Positions 7,234-16,556 of a stretch of 64,000 nt of DNA are shown here, piece by piece (the stretch's first letter is position 1; every line of letters starts with the position of its first letter). Under the pieces are notes generated by a model that was given only the letters and a program-made list of their open reading frames with translations, was not told where the DNA came from and ran no database searches. The DNA comes from Herbidospora cretacea. GTDB lineage: Bacteria; Actinomycetota; Actinomycetes; Streptosporangiales; Streptosporangiaceae. Location: contig NZ_BBXG01000015.1 of the NCBI RefSeq assembly GCF_001570605.1, positions 1 to 64,000 on the forward strand. Reading direction: 5' to 3'. The position numbers were made by a program, and so were the translations under genes.

Positions 7234-8214
7234 ATGAGCAGAGGCACGACGGTGGCCGCGGCGGCGGGGGCGATGTTCCTGGTGGGCACTCTCGCCGCGG
7301 TGAGTGGCCTGATCAAGGACTATCCCCTCTACGGCGGGCAGACGGTGCGCTACGCCGTCGCCGCACTGATCATGTTCGCGATCGTGAGGGCGAGGCGCGG
7401 GCCCCGGGCCCACCTCACGGTAAGGGATTACGGGCTTCTGGTCGCACTCGCGCTGACCGGCCTGGTGCTGTTCAACGTGTGCGTGATCGAGTCGACCCGG
7501 GGGGCCGGACCGGCGCTGGTGGGGACCATGCTGGCCACGGTGCCGCTGGTGATGGCGGTGCTGACCTCGCGCAGGCCCAGGCCGCGCCTGGTCGTGGCGG
7601 CCGCGGTCGTGGTGGCGGGCGCGCTGCTGGCGGTCGGGTTCGGCGGGGGCGGGGTGGGCGCGCTGCTGTGGGCGGTGGGCGCGGTCGGATGCGAGGTGTG
7701 CTTCTCGCTGCTGGCGCTGCCGCTGCTGCCCAAGCTGGGGGCGGTGGGGGTGACGGCCTGGTCGGCGGCGCTGGCCGTACCGCTGCTGCTGGTCACGGGC
7801 CTGGCGATCGACGGCGCGGACATGCTGCGCGTACCGACCCTGCCCGAGGCGCTCGGGCTCGCCTACCTGGCGTCGGTGGTGACGTGCGGGGCGTTCTTCC
7901 TCTGGTACACCGCGCTGCCCCGGCTGGGGCCCGGCCGCGCCGGGCTGTTCGCCGGCGTGATCCCGGTCGGCGCGATCACGACCGGGACCGTCGTCGGGCT
8001 GGGCCTGCCGTCGGGCGCGGAACTGGCCGGTGCCGCGATCGTGGTCTGCGGCATCGTCGCCGGGCTGCTACCCGACCGGCCAGTGCGGGTGCGGGTCGTT
8101 CAGGTCCCGGCGGACGGTCCTGATGAGCATGAAGATCAGGGCCGAGACGACGAAGAGGACGCCGATGATGCCGATCGCGATAAAGGCCATGATTCCTCCC
8201 GCATTGGTGTCTAA
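7234..8214 (+). CDS. EamA/DMT-family transporter
   Basis: 326 residues with ten predicted transmembrane helices in two EamA repeats (about 5-130 and 140-285), consistent with export of a small metabolite. It is divergent from the MocR regulator, so an amine, amino acid or vitamin-B6-related substrate is plausible but unproven. The normal family end is near GIVAGLLPDRPVR (about 8095). The following 40 residues are an Asp/Glu-rich tail lying exactly antisense to a small membrane-protein gene at 8068-8190, so the tail probably reflects overlap rather than function. Confidence 0.88.
   Translation: MSRGTTVAAAAGAMFLVGTLAAVSGLIKDYPLYGGQTVRYAVAALIMFAIVRARRGPRAHLTVRDYGLLVALALTGLVLFNVCVIESTRGAGPALVGTMLATVPLVMAVLTSRRPRPRLVVAAAVVVAGALLAVGFGGGGVGALLWAVGAVGCEVCFSLLALPLLPKLGAVGVTAWSAALAVPLLLVTGLAIDGADMLRVPTLPEALGLAYLASVVTCGAFFLWYTALPRLGPGRAGLFAGVIPVGAITTGTVVGLGLPSGAELAGAAIVVCGIVAGLLPDRPVRVRVVQVPADGPDEHEDQGRDDEEDADDADRDKGHDSSRIGV
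8068..8190 (-). CDS. 40-residue single-pass membrane protein, antisense to the EamA 3' end
   Basis: ATG at 8190 is preceded by GGGAGG with five-base spacing, among the best ribosome-binding sites in the window. The product begins MAFIAIGIIGVLFVVSALIF, a transmembrane helix at residues 2-24. It continues with a basic stretch (RTVRRD) and a short His/Pro tail (NDPHPHWPVG). Third codon positions are GC-rich. It lies entirely within the EamA reading frame on the other strand, covering the part past that protein's usual C-terminus. Function unknown. Confidence 0.65.
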   Translation of the reverse strand: MAFIAIGIIGVLFVVSALIFMLIRTVRRDLNDPHPHWPVG

Positions 8215-8316
8215 TGTCTACTTTGTCACTATCTGCTCCTTCGCGCAGGGCCCTCCGGCGGTTGCCGTAAAGTGCTGAACAGCTCACACCGGCGTGATCA
8301 ACGGAGGCTCGACCCC

Positions 8317-9960
8317 ATGCCCGAGTTCAGCTACACCGACCTCCTTCCGCTGGGGGCCGATGAGACGGAATACCGGCTGATCACCTCCGAAGGGGTCCGG
8401 GTCGTCGAGGCGGCCGGACGGCGGTTCCTGGAGGTCGAGCCCGAGGCGCTGCGGCTGCTGACCGAGACCGCGATCCACGACATCTCCCACTACCTGCGCG
8501 CCTCCCACCTGGCCCAGCTCCGGAAGATCGTCGACGACCCCGAGTCGAGCGGCAACGACCGGTTCGTGGCGCTCGACCTGCTGAAGAACGCGTCGATCTC
8601 GGCCGGCGGCGTGCTGCCGATGTGCCAGGACACCGGCACCGCGATCGTGATGGGCAAGCGCGGCCGCCACGTCCTCACCGACGGGCAGGACGCCGCGCAC
8701 ATCGCGCGGGGCGTCTACGACGCGTACACGAAACTGAACCTCCGCTACTCCCAGATGGCCCCGATCACCATGTGGGAGGAGAAGAACACCGGCTCCAACC
8801 TGCCCGCCCAGATCGAGCTCTACGCCGAGGGCGACGACGCCTACAAGCTGCTGTTCATGGCCAAGGGCGGCGGGTCGGCCAACAAGTCGTTCCTCTACCA
8901 GGAGACCAAGGCGGTCCTCAACGAGAAGCGCATGCTGGCCTTCCTGGAGGAGAAGATCCGCTCCCTCGGCACGGCCGCCTGCCCGCCCTACCACCTCGCC
9001 GTGGTCGTGGGCGGCACCTCCGCCGAGTTCGCGCTGAAGACGGCCAAGTACGCCAGCGCCCGCTACCTCGACGCGCTGCCCACCGAGGGGTCCCCCGAGG
9101 GCCACGGCTTCCGCGACCTGGAGATGGAGCAGAAGGTCTTCGAGCTCACCCAGAAGCTCGGCATCGGCGCACAGTTCGGCGGCAAGTACTTCTGCCACGA
9201 CGTCCGCGTGATCCGGCTGCCGCGCCACGGCGCGTCGTGCCCGGTCGCCATCGCCGTCTCCTGCTCGGCCGACCGCCAGGCCCTGGCGAAGATCACCACC
9301 GAGGGCGTCTTCCTGGAGCAGTTGGAGACCGACCCGGCCCGGTTCCTGCCCGACACCACCGACGAGCACCTCGGCGGCGACGTGGTCAGCGTCGACCTCA
9401 ACCGCCCGATGCCCGAGGTCCTGGCCGAGCTCGCCAAATATCCGGTGAAGACCCGCCTGTCGCTGACCGGCCCGCTCGTGGTGGCCCGCGACATCGCCCA
9501 CGCCAAGATCGGCGAGCTCCTCGACGCCGGCGGCGAGATGCCGCAGTACCTCAAGGACCACGCCGTCTACTACGCCGGACCCGCGAAGACGCCCGAAGGC
9601 TACGCGTCGGGCTCGTTCGGCCCCACGACCGCGGGCCGCATGGACTCCTACGTCGAGCGCTTCCAGGCGGCGGGCGGCTCGATGGTCATGCTGGCCAAGG
9701 GCAACCGGTCCAAGCAGGTCACCGACGCCTGCAAGACCTACGGCGGGTTCTACCTCGGCTCGATCGGCGGTCCCGCCGCACGCCTGGCGCAAGACTGCAT
9801 CAAGAAGGTCGAAGTCCTGGAATATCCGGAGCTCGGGATGGAGGCGGTCTGGAAGATCGACGTGGTCGACTTCCCGGCCTTCATCGTGGTGGACGACAAG
9901 GGCAATGACTTCTTCACCGACACAACTAGGCCGATTCTGTCCATCGGACGCCGAACCTGA
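8317..9960 (+). CDS. fumA: class I fumarate hydratase ([4Fe-4S])
   Basis: Interconverts fumarate and malate in the TCA cycle using an oxygen-sensitive iron-sulfur cluster. 547 residues from ATG 8317, chosen because GGAGG lies ten bases upstream; earlier in-frame codons add an unconserved leader. C103, C222 and C316 keep the spacings (119 and 94) of the cluster cysteines of known class I fumarases. A TAAAGT -10-like box lies at about 8268. A class II fumarase is encoded at 14.4 kb, so the cell appears to carry both types. Confidence 0.95.
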   Translation: MPEFSYTDLLPLGADETEYRLITSEGVRVVEAAGRRFLEVEPEALRLLTETAIHDISHYLRASHLAQLRKIVDDPESSGNDRFVALDLLKNASISAGGVLPMCQDTGTAIVMGKRGRHVLTDGQDAAHIARGVYDAYTKLNLRYSQMAPITMWEEKNTGSNLPAQIELYAEGDDAYKLLFMAKGGGSANKSFLYQETKAVLNEKRMLAFLEEKIRSLGTAACPPYHLAVVVGGTSAEFALKTAKYASARYLDALPTEGSPEGHGFRDLEMEQKVFELTQKLGIGAQFGGKYFCHDVRVIRLPRHGASCPVAIAVSCSADRQALAKITTEGVFLEQLETDPARFLPDTTDEHLGGDVVSVDLNRPMPEVLAELAKYPVKTRLSLTGPLVVARDIAHAKIGELLDAGGEMPQYLKDHAVYYAGPAKTPEGYASGSFGPTTAGRMDSYVERFQAAGGSMVMLAKGNRSKQVTDACKTYGGFYLGSIGGPAARLAQDCIKKVEVLEYPELGMEAVWKIDVVDFPAFIVVDDKGNDFFTDTTRPILSIGRRT

Positions 9961-10027
9961 CGGACTTTGACAAAAGTTCTCGACAATGAATCGGCCCGGT
10001 CTCTACAGGCGACTAGGCACAAATCGG

Positions 10028-10033
10028 TAAGCT
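10028..10033 (+). promoter_or_regulatory. -10 box (TAAGCT) for the leaderless kinase gene
   Basis: The hexamer ends seven bases before the ATG at 10041, so transcription should start at the A of the start codon; no Shine-Dalgarno is present. No convincing -35 is seen. Confidence 0.5.
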
Positions 10034-10040
10034 GCCACCC

Positions 10041-11183
10041 ATGCGTGCGCCGTCCGGATACCAGTTAGCCGCGCGCTACCGGCTCGTTCAGCCGGTAGGC
10101 CGCGGCGGCATGGGCACGGTGTGGCGTGCGCGTGACGAGCTTCTCGACCGCGACGTGGCGGTAAAGGAGGTGCGGCTGCCGCTCGTCCTCGACGAGGAAC
10201 TGCGGGCCGAGCTCTGCGCCCGCACCGAGCGCGAGGGCCGCGCCACCGCGATGGTCGCCCATCCTTCGGTGATCACCGTCTACGACGTCGTCACCGAAGA
10301 CGACCGGCCGTGGATCGTCATGGAACTCCTCAAGGCCCAGTCACTTGAGGAACTGGTGAAGGCCCAGGGCCCGCAACATCCCGTGAGGGTCGCCGAGATC
10401 GGCCGCCAGGTGCTCGGCGCGCTGCGCGCCGTCCACGCGAAGGGCATCCTCCACCGCGACGTGAAGCCCAGCAACGTGCTCGTGACCGACGACCGGGCCG
10501 TGCTCACCGACTTCGGTCTGGCCGCACTCGAAGGTGACGTTTCCATTACCCAGGCCGGCATCGTGCTCGGCTCCGCCGGGTACATCGCGCCCGAGCGTGT
10601 CCTCGGCGACAAGGCCTCCCCCGCCGCCGACCTGTGGTCGCTCGGCGCGACTCTCTACACCGCCGTCGAGGGCCGGGGCCTTCACGGTCGCCGTACGGCC
10701 GCCGCCGCGCTGGCCGCCCTGACCAGCGGCGCCCCCATACCGATGGACAACGCCGGCCCGCTGGCCCCCGTGCTCCGCGGCCTGCTGCAGATCGACCCGG
10801 CGGTCCGCCTCGACGGGGTGCGGGCGGCGTTGATGCTGGCCCGCATAGCCGCCGGCGGCACCGCCGAGGAGCCGATCGCGGTCCACCGCCCGCCGGTCCG
10901 CCCTCCCGGCGCCGCGCCGCCGCCCACCCGCAAGCCCCCGCACCGCGGGCAGCACCGGGCCGAGAACCGCCCGCCCGCGCCCCAGGTCCTCCCGCACGAA
11001 CCCCACCCGACCGGCGCTTACACGGCGGTGCCCATCCCGGCCCAACGACGACGGCCGGCCGAAGGGTCACACCGGAAGCCGGCCACCTACGAAGTGCCCA
11101 TCGGACCACTGACCCGGAGCTTCTGGAACCTCGTCCGCATCGTGCTTCCACGCCGGTTCTGGCCGAGAAAATTTCGCAAGTGA
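10041..11183 (+). CDS. Ser/Thr protein kinase (Hanks type), cytoplasmic
   Basis: 380 residues. The kinase domain (about 12-275) is complete: glycine loop GRGGMG at 20-25, catalytic K42 (VAVKEV), HRD at 138-140 in ILHRDVKPSNVLV, DFG at 157-159 and GYIAPE in the activation segment. A Pro/Arg-rich linker (about 285-345) follows. The C-terminal FWNLVRIVLPRRFWPRKF is basic and aromatic and could bind membrane, but is not a clear transmembrane helix. The gene is 43 bp upstream of a second kinase and probably arose by tandem duplication. Substrates are unknown. Confidence 0.93.
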   Translation: MRAPSGYQLAARYRLVQPVGRGGMGTVWRARDELLDRDVAVKEVRLPLVLDEELRAELCARTEREGRATAMVAHPSVITVYDVVTEDDRPWIVMELLKAQSLEELVKAQGPQHPVRVAEIGRQVLGALRAVHAKGILHRDVKPSNVLVTDDRAVLTDFGLAALEGDVSITQAGIVLGSAGYIAPERVLGDKASPAADLWSLGATLYTAVEGRGLHGRRTAAAALAALTSGAPIPMDNAGPLAPVLRGLLQIDPAVRLDGVRAALMLARIAAGGTAEEPIAVHRPPVRPPGAAPPPTRKPPHRGQHRAENRPPAPQVLPHEPHPTGAYTAVPIPAQRRRPAEGSHRKPATYEVPIGPLTRSFWNLVRIVLPRRFWPRKFRK

Positions 11184-11213
11184 ACCTAAAGCGTTCCTCA
11201 AGGCCTAGGACGC

Positions 11214-11219
11214 TATCTT
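11214..11219 (+). promoter_or_regulatory. -10 box (TATCTT) for the second kinase gene
   Basis: TATCTT ends seven bases before the ATG at 11227 and no ribosome-binding site is present, indicating a leaderless message independent of the upstream kinase gene. Confidence 0.5.
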
Positions 11220-11226
11220 TCTAGTC

Positions 11227-14200
11227 ATGCAGAGCAGGCTGCTCGCGGAGCGCTACGAACTGATCTCCCCCCTCGGGCGCGGCACGATGGGCACCGTCTG
11301 GCGTGCCGTCGACCGCACGCTCGGGCGTGACGTGGCGGTCAAAGAGATCCGCCAGGACCCTGGCCTGACCCAGGATCAGCGCACCGAACTCCGCGAGCGC
11401 ATGATCCGCGAGGGCCGCGCGGCGGCCCGGGTGCACCACCCCTCCGTGGCGACGATCTTCGACGCGATCGAGGTCGGCGGCGTGCCGTGGATCATCATGG
11501 AACTCGTCGAGGGCCGCTCCCTGGAACAGGTCGTCGACGAAGACGGCCCCCTGCCGCCCCGCCTGGTCGCCGAGATCGGCGCCGACCTGCTGGGCGCCCT
11601 GCGCACCGCCCACGCCTCCGACATCCTGCACCGCGACGTGAAGCCGAGCAACGTGCTGATCACCCACTCCGGCCGGGTGGTCCTGACCGACTTCGGCATC
11701 GCCAAGTCCCGCGGCGACACCGCGCTGACCCAGACCGGCATGGTGATCGGCTCCCCCGGCTACACCGCCCCCGAACGCGCACGCGGCGACTACACGGGCC
11801 CGGAGTCCGACCTGTGGTCTCTGGGCGCGACGCTCTACTACGCGGTCGAGGCCCGCCCCGCCTACGAGCGGCGCTCGATCGCCGAGACCCTCGCGGCCCT
11901 GATGACCGAAGTATGCGACCCACCCCGCAACGCCGGGCCGCTTCGACCGGTCCTCGAGGCGATGCTGGAGAAGGACCACACGCGGCGCATCACCGCCGAG
12001 CGAGCCTCGGTCCTGCTCAGAGCGGTCGCCGACACCCCGACGATGACCCAGTTCCCGGCGTCCGGCTCCAGCGCCCCCCGCCCGCCGGGCGGAGCCTTCG
12101 CCCCCGACGCGGTGTCCCCCTACGGAGACCGAGACCACAGCGTCGACCGCCCCTTCGGCGCCCCCCGCCCGGTCCTGGACAGCACGACCAAGAACCAGGA
12201 CCCCAACCGAACCACGGCCCCAACGCGCTCCCCGGCAACAGATGCCGATATTTCGGGACGTGGCGGAGCCGGTGCCGCATCGGGCGCAGGAGCAAGCAGC
12301 GCGGGAGCAAGTGGCCCGGGAGCAGGCGGCCCGGGAGCAGGAGGCGCGAGCGCCGCAAATGCCGATATTTCCGCACGTGGCGGCGTTGGCCCGACGCCGG
12401 GAGCCCGGTCGGGCGGCTCAGATCCGGAAATTTCCGGACGTGGGGCAGGGTCCAGAGGACCGGTAGCAGGTGGAACCCCGAGCGCGGTGCCCGGTGATGT
12501 CCACCCGACGTGGGCAGATCCCGAAATTTCGGCATCTGGCTTCGTGAGCTCTCGCCCATCCGAGCCTGAGGGCTCAGCGGGCGGTCGGGATTCAGCACGG
12601 GGTCGAGGCTCAGCACAAGAACCCGGTTCGGCACAGGGGCCCGGTTCAGCTCAAGGGCCCGGCTCGGCACAAGGGCCCGGCTCGGCACATGGGCCCGGCT
12701 CGGCACAAGGGCCCAGTTCGGCACAAGGTCCCGGCTGGACGCAGAGGCCCGGTTTGGCGCAAGGGCCAGGTTCGGCGGGCGGTCCGGGTTCACCCGGTGT
12801 ACCGAGTTCGGCCGGTCCCGTTGGTGGGCCGCGTCCGGCAGGTGGGCGTTCAGAAGCAGATGCCGAAATTCCTGGACCTGGAATAGGTCCGGATTCCGCT
12901 GGCCGTGGTCTTGAAGCAGGCGCCTTCGCACCTGGCGGCGAGCCTGCACATACGGGCCACCCCTTTAGTGGCGCTCCCACTCCTGGCGCAGGCGGCCCGG
13001 GCACAGGTGCTCCCGGGGTTGGCGGTCCACGTGGTTTCGGTGAGGCCGGTCCCGGTTCGGATGGTTCTGGCGCAGGTGGTCCGGGCACACGTGCTCCTGG
13101 GGTAGGCGGTCCAGGAGCAAGTGGTTCCGGCGCGGGCGGTCCCGGCGCGGGCGGTCCCGGCGCAGGTGGTCCCGGCGCAGGTGGGCTCAGTTCGGGTTGG
13201 CCTGGCACTGATGTCCCGGGTGAGAGTGCTCACAGCGCGGGTGGTTTCGAGGATCCTGATGCCACTCGGTTCGGGCGGCCCGGTATTCCGGGGGATCAGA
13301 CCGTTGTCGTCGTGAGGCCTGAGGGCGACAACTCCGGTGTCCTCGCTGATGACGTCACCATCGTCCAAGGGCAGCTTCCCGGGAAGCGGGTCTATCCGCC
13401 CGACCCGGCCCCCCGCCGTCCCGAGATCGACTCCGATGTCACGCCGCCCTCGGCCCTACCGCTGCCGCCGCACCCCCCGCAGCAGCAGTGGGCGCCTCCG
13501 CCCGCGGGCCACGCGCCCCAGATGGGTCACCCTCACCAGCACGGCTTCCCTCCGCCCGGCTTCCCCCCGGCGCAGGGCAACCAGCCCGGTTACCCCTACG
13601 ACCAGGGCGGCGACCCCAACGTCACCCAGGCCGTCCCCCGGGGGCTGGGGACCGACATCTTCTCCATGCAGGGGGCCGCGCCCCCGCCCCCTCCCGGGAA
13701 GCCGCGGGGCAAGGGGCGGCTGGTCGTGCTGCTGGTGCTGGCGTTCGTCGCGTTCGTGGCGCTGGCCATCGTGGCCGTGTCGGCGTTCGGGGCCAACGGC
13801 GCGCCCAAGAAGCAGACGGCCGGGCGAATCATCCCCCCCAGCCCGACCTCGGCCACCTACCCGCCGGAGCCTCCGGCGCCCGCTCCGGCCAAGGGCATGA
13901 AGCGCCAGCAGGGGGACGGGTTCACCATCGACGTCCCGGCCGGTTTCGGTCGTACGGAGAAGGGAACCCAGGTCGCCTTCTCGGCCAAGGGCAAGGCCTC
14001 GGTCCGGGTGGCCAAGGTGGAGATCGAGACCGATCTGCTGAAGACGATCGAGGCCGCCGAGGCCAAGCAGCCCTACGAGGGCTACGCGCTCATCCGGATC
14101 GCGCCGCTGGAGGAGTCCCCTTACGAGGGGGCCGACACGGCCGAGTGGGAGTACGCCTACGAGGGCAGGGACGGGCTGGTCCACGTCGTCTCTCGGTGGG

Positions 14201-14325
14201 TCGACGTCCCGGACGGCGGCGGGTACGCCGTCTTCTACTCGGTCCCCGAGACCGGCTGGGCGAAGGCCAAGAAGCAGAAGGACGCCGTTTTCGCCTCGTT
14301 CCGGTTCCAGCGCCACCCCGACTGA
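11227..14325 (+). CDS. transmembrane Ser/Thr protein kinase with long repetitive linker
   Basis: 1032 residues. The kinase domain (about 9-270) has GRGTMG, K39, HRD 135-137, DFG 155-157 and GYTAPE. Residues about 275-830 form a Gly/Pro/Ala/Ser-rich linker with several repeat families. A transmembrane helix follows at about 830-855 (VVLLVLAFVAFVALAIVAV). The extracytoplasmic domain of about 160 residues contains GDGFTIDVPAGF and resembles sensor domains of other actinomycete kinases, without PASTA repeats. The linker is several times the usual length and GC-biased, except for recurrent AT-rich ATT-TC codons. Likely an envelope signal receptor; ligand unknown. Confidence 0.93.
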   Translation: MQSRLLAERYELISPLGRGTMGTVWRAVDRTLGRDVAVKEIRQDPGLTQDQRTELRERMIREGRAAARVHHPSVATIFDAIEVGGVPWIIMELVEGRSLEQVVDEDGPLPPRLVAEIGADLLGALRTAHASDILHRDVKPSNVLITHSGRVVLTDFGIAKSRGDTALTQTGMVIGSPGYTAPERARGDYTGPESDLWSLGATLYYAVEARPAYERRSIAETLAALMTEVCDPPRNAGPLRPVLEAMLEKDHTRRITAERASVLLRAVADTPTMTQFPASGSSAPRPPGGAFAPDAVSPYGDRDHSVDRPFGAPRPVLDSTTKNQDPNRTTAPTRSPATDADISGRGGAGAASGAGASSAGASGPGAGGPGAGGASAANADISARGGVGPTPGARSGGSDPEISGRGAGSRGPVAGGTPSAVPGDVHPTWADPEISASGFVSSRPSEPEGSAGGRDSARGRGSAQEPGSAQGPGSAQGPGSAQGPGSAHGPGSAQGPSSAQGPGWTQRPGLAQGPGSAGGPGSPGVPSSAGPVGGPRPAGGRSEADAEIPGPGIGPDSAGRGLEAGAFAPGGEPAHTGHPFSGAPTPGAGGPGTGAPGVGGPRGFGEAGPGSDGSGAGGPGTRAPGVGGPGASGSGAGGPGAGGPGAGGPGAGGLSSGWPGTDVPGESAHSAGGFEDPDATRFGRPGIPGDQTVVVVRPEGDNSGVLADDVTIVQGQLPGKRVYPPDPAPRRPEIDSDVTPPSALPLPPHPPQQQWAPPPAGHAPQMGHPHQHGFPPPGFPPAQGNQPGYPYDQGGDPNVTQAVPRGLGTDIFSMQGAAPPPPPGKPRGKGRLVVLLVLAFVAFVALAIVAVSAFGANGAPKKQTAGRIIPPSPTSATYPPEPPAPAPAKGMKRQQGDGFTIDVPAGFGRTEKGTQVAFSAKGKASVRVAKVEIETDLLKTIEAAEAKQPYEGYALIRIAPLEESPYEGADTAEWEYAYEGRDGLVHVVSRWVDVPDGGGYAVFYSVPETGWAKAKKQKDAVFASFRFQRHPD
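12241..12881 (+). repeat. five dispersed copies of an (Asp/Glu)-Ile-Ser/Pro-Gly motif in the kinase linker
   Basis: Copies at 12241-12266, 12358-12384, 12421-12446, 12517-12540 and 12859-12881 encode variants of DADISGRGG. Each carries an AT-rich core (GATATTTC or GAAATTTC) with the otherwise rare Ile codon ATT. Two copies contain perfect palindromes: CCGGAAATTTCCGG at 12424-12437 and CCGAAATTTCGG at 12521-12532. Nucleotide conservation exceeds what the peptide requires. Confidence 0.75.
12598..12780 (+). repeat. tandem 18-bp repeats encoding GSAQGP units
   Basis: About ten imperfect 18-bp units of the form GGCTCGGCACAAGGGCCC encode GSAQGP with variants (QEP, HGP, WTQRP, LAQGP). The array is inside the kinase linker, keeps frame and is prone to length variation by slippage. 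Confidence 0.8.
13030..13200 (+). repeat. GAGGPG-type repeats in the kinase linker
   Basis: Imperfect repeats of GGTCCCGGCGCAGGT-like units encode GAGGPGAGGPG, with larger blocks (GPGTGAPGVGGP and GPGTRAPGVGGP) repeated about 80 bp apart. They extend the flexible linker towards the transmembrane helix. Confidence 0.7.
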
Positions 14326-14358
14326 ATCATTCGCCCGTCTGGGGACAGACTGGGGGGT

Positions 14359-15783
14359 ATGACGCGCATCGAGCATGACTCCATGGGCGAGGTCGAGGTC
14401 CCCGATCTGGCGAAGTGGCGGGCGCAGACGCAGCGCGCGGTGGAGAACTTCCCGGTATCCGGCCGGGGGCTGGAGCCGGCGCACATCTCCGCGCTGGGCA
14501 CCGTCAAGGCCGCCGCCGCCGTGGTGAACGCCTCCTACGGCCTGCTGGAGGCCGACATGGCGGCGGTGATCGCCGAGGCGGCGGGTGAGGTGGCCGCCAA
14601 CCGATGGGACGAGCACTTCCCCGTGGACGTCTTCCAGACCGGTTCCGGCACGTCGTCGAACATGAACGCCAACGAGGTGATCGCGACCCTGGCGGAGGAG
14701 CGGCTGGGGCGTCCGGTGCATCCGAACGACCACGTGAACGCCGCCCAGTCGTCCAACGACGTGTTCCCCTCGTCGATCCACGTCGCCGCCGTGATCGAGA
14801 TCTCCAAGAGGCTCACCCCGGCCCTGGAGCATCTCAGCACCGCCCTGGAGACCAAGTCGACCGAGTTCGCCGAGGTCGTGAAGGCGGGCCGGACCCATCT
14901 CATGGACGCCACCCCGGTCACCCTCGGCCAGGAGTTCGGCGGCTACGCCGCGGCGGTCGAACTCGGCATCGAGCGGCTCCAGGCGGCGATCCCCCGGGTC
15001 GCCGAGCTGCCCCTCGGCGGGACGGCCGTCGGCACCGGCATCAACACCCCCGACCGCGAGTGGGCCGGCAAGGTGATCGCGGAGATCTCGCGCGCCACCG
15101 GGCTGCCGTTCACCGAGGCCAGGAACCACTTCGAGGCCCAGGGCGCGCGGGACGCCCTCGTCGAGCTGTCGGGCGTGCTGAAGACGATCGCGGTCTCGCT
15201 CAACAAGATCGCCAACGACCTGCGGTGGATGGGGTCGGGGCCGCGGACCGGGCTGGGCGAGATCAACCTGCCCGACCTCCAGCCGGGCTCCTCGATCATG
15301 CCGGGGAAGGTCAACCCGGTCGTCCCGGAGGCCGTGACGATGGTCGCCGCCCAGGTCGTCGGCAACGACGCGACGATCACGATGGCGGGGGCGTCGGGGT
15401 CGTTCGAGCTGAACGTCCAGATGCCGGTGATCGCGCGGAACCTGCTGGAGTCGATCAGCCTGCTGGGGAACGTCTCCCGGCTGCTCGCCGACCGCTGCGT
15501 CGACGGGATCACGGCCAACACCGAGAGACTCCGGGAGTACGCCGAGTCGTCGCCCTCCATCGTCACCCCTTTGAACCGGTACGTCGGCTACGAGGAGGCG
15601 GCTCGCATCGCCAAGCAGGCGCTGAAGGAGCGGAGGACCATCCGTGACGTCGCCCTGGAAAGAAGCGGTCTCAGCGAGGAGCAGCTCAACGAGCTCCTCG
15701 ACGTGCTGCCCATGACCGGACACATACCGGAAAAGCCTGCTATGTCGGAGCCCCACATGGGCGACAACGACCCCGACGCGTAG
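14359..15783 (+). CDS. fumC: class II fumarate hydratase
   Basis: Iron-independent fumarase, fumarate + water to malate. 474 residues, typical for FumC. The fumarase/aspartase signature [11 protein letters not shown] is at about 312-322 and the substrate-site block [13 protein letters not shown] at about 95-107. GGGGGG precedes the ATG. The C-terminal tail ([12 protein letters not shown]) is unremarkable. It follows the kinase gene by 33 bp. The TAG stop at 15781-15783 also forms the first half of a -10 box for the next gene. The coexisting class I enzyme at 8.3 kb suggests oxygen- or iron-dependent division of labour. Confidence 0.97.
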   Translation: MTRIEHDSMGEVEVPDLAKWRAQTQRAVENFPVSGRGLEPAHISALGTVKAAAAVVNASYGLLEADMAAVIAEAAGEVAANRWDEHFPVDVFQTGSGTSSNMNANEVIATLAEERLGRPVHPNDHVNAAQSSNDVFPSSIHVAAVIEISKRLTPALEHLSTALETKSTEFAEVVKAGRTHLMDATPVTLGQEFGGYAAAVELGIERLQAAIPRVAELPLGGTAVGTGINTPDREWAGKVIAEISRATGLPFTEARNHFEAQGARDALVELSGVLKTIAVSLNKIANDLRWMGSGPRTGLGEINLPDLQPGSSIMPGKVNPVVPEAVTMVAAQVVGNDATITMAGASGSFELNVQMPVIARNLLESISLLGNVSRLLADRCVDGITANTERLREYAESSPSIVTPLNRYVGYEEAARIAKQALKERRTIRDVALERSGLSEEQLNELLDVLPMTGHIPEKPAMSEPHMGDNDPDA

Positions 15784-15786
15784 ATT
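15781..15786 (+). promoter_or_regulatory. -10 box (TAGATT) overlapping the fumC stop codon
   Basis: TAGATT begins with the fumC stop codon and ends eight bases before the ATG of the SDR gene, consistent with a leaderless transcript. No Shine-Dalgarno precedes that ATG. Confidence 0.45.
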
Positions 15787-15794
15787 CGGGCCCC

Positions 15795-16556
15795 ATGACT
15801 GAAGACCTCGCCGGGCGGACGGCTCTGGTGACGGGCGCGGGCAGCGGCATCGGCCGGGCCTGCGCGATCAGGCTGGCGGCGGCGGGGGCCCGGGTGGTCG
15901 TCGTCGACCTGCGGGACCACGAGGCGGCCGAGACCGCGGCCATGGTCGGGGGCGTCGCGGTCACGGCCGACCTGGCCGATCCCGCCGCCTTCGAGGGGCC
16001 GCTGGGCGATCATGCGGAGCACGCCGACATCATCGTGAACAACGCCGGGTTCCAGCACGTCGCGCCCATCGAGGAGTTTCCCCCGGAGGTCTTCTCCCGT
16101 CTCCTGTCGGTGCAGGTAGAGGCGCCCTTCCGGCTTATCCGCGCGGCGATGCCGTACATGAAGGGGAACAAGTTCGGCCGGGTGGTGAACATCTCCTCGG
16201 TGCACGGGCTGCGGGCCTCGCCGTTCAAGGTGGCCTACGTGACGGCCAAGCACGCCCTCGAAGGCCTGTCGAAGGTGGTCGCGCTCGAAGGCGCCCCCTA
16301 CGGGATCACCTCGACCTGTGTCTGCCCGGCCTATGTCCGCACCCCGCTCGTGGAGGACCAGATCGCCGCCCAGGCGGAGGCGCACCGGATCTCGCCCGAG
16401 GACGTCGTCGAGCGCATCATGTTGCAACCGGCCGCCATCAAGCGGCTGGTCGAACCCGAAGAGGTTGCCGAGATGGTCGCCTATCTGTGCGGCCCCGCGG
16501 GATCGTTCATCACGGGGGTGTCCATTCCACTCGACGGAGGCTGGAGCGCGCGCTGA
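15795..16556 (+). CDS. short-chain dehydrogenase, probable D-3-hydroxybutyrate dehydrogenase
   Basis: 253-residue SDR that probably oxidises D-3-hydroxybutyrate to acetoacetate with NAD+. The cofactor motif TGAGSGIG is at 13-20, NNAG at 82-85, and the catalytic residues are S135, Y148 and K152. The surroundings FQHV, ISSVHGLRASPFK and TPLVEDQI resemble 3-hydroxybutyrate dehydrogenases, so the substrate assignment rests on similarity. The TGA stop overlaps the ATG of the PucR-type regulator (ATGATG-style coupling), so the two are one operon. Its product may bear on PHB or ketone-body use. Confidence 0.85.
   Translation: MTEDLAGRTALVTGAGSGIGRACAIRLAAAGARVVVVDLRDHEAAETAAMVGGVAVTADLADPAAFEGPLGDHAEHADIIVNNAGFQHVAPIEEFPPEVFSRLLSVQVEAPFRLIRAAMPYMKGNKFGRVVNISSVHGLRASPFKVAYVTAKHALEGLSKVVALEGAPYGITSTCVCPAYVRTPLVEDQIAAQAEAHRISPEDVVERIMLQPAAIKRLVEPEEVAEMVAYLCGPAGSFITGVSIPLDGGWSAR

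Noticed and set aside
8096-8214. Acidic C-terminal domain of the EamA transporter as a functional metal-binding tail
   Set aside because: The stretch is antisense to a well-signalled small gene and extends past the family's usual end, so its composition is better explained by the overlap.
12590-13200. CRISPR-like array
   Set aside because: Repeats are short, in frame and without unique spacers; they encode GSAQGP and GAGGPG protein repeats.
13456-15756. 766-codon open frame on the minus strand opposite the kinase 3' end and fumC
   Set aside because: It is antisense to fumC and the kinase sensor domain, both with clear family motifs. The His/Arg/Gly-rich product is the usual shadow of GC-rich coding DNA.
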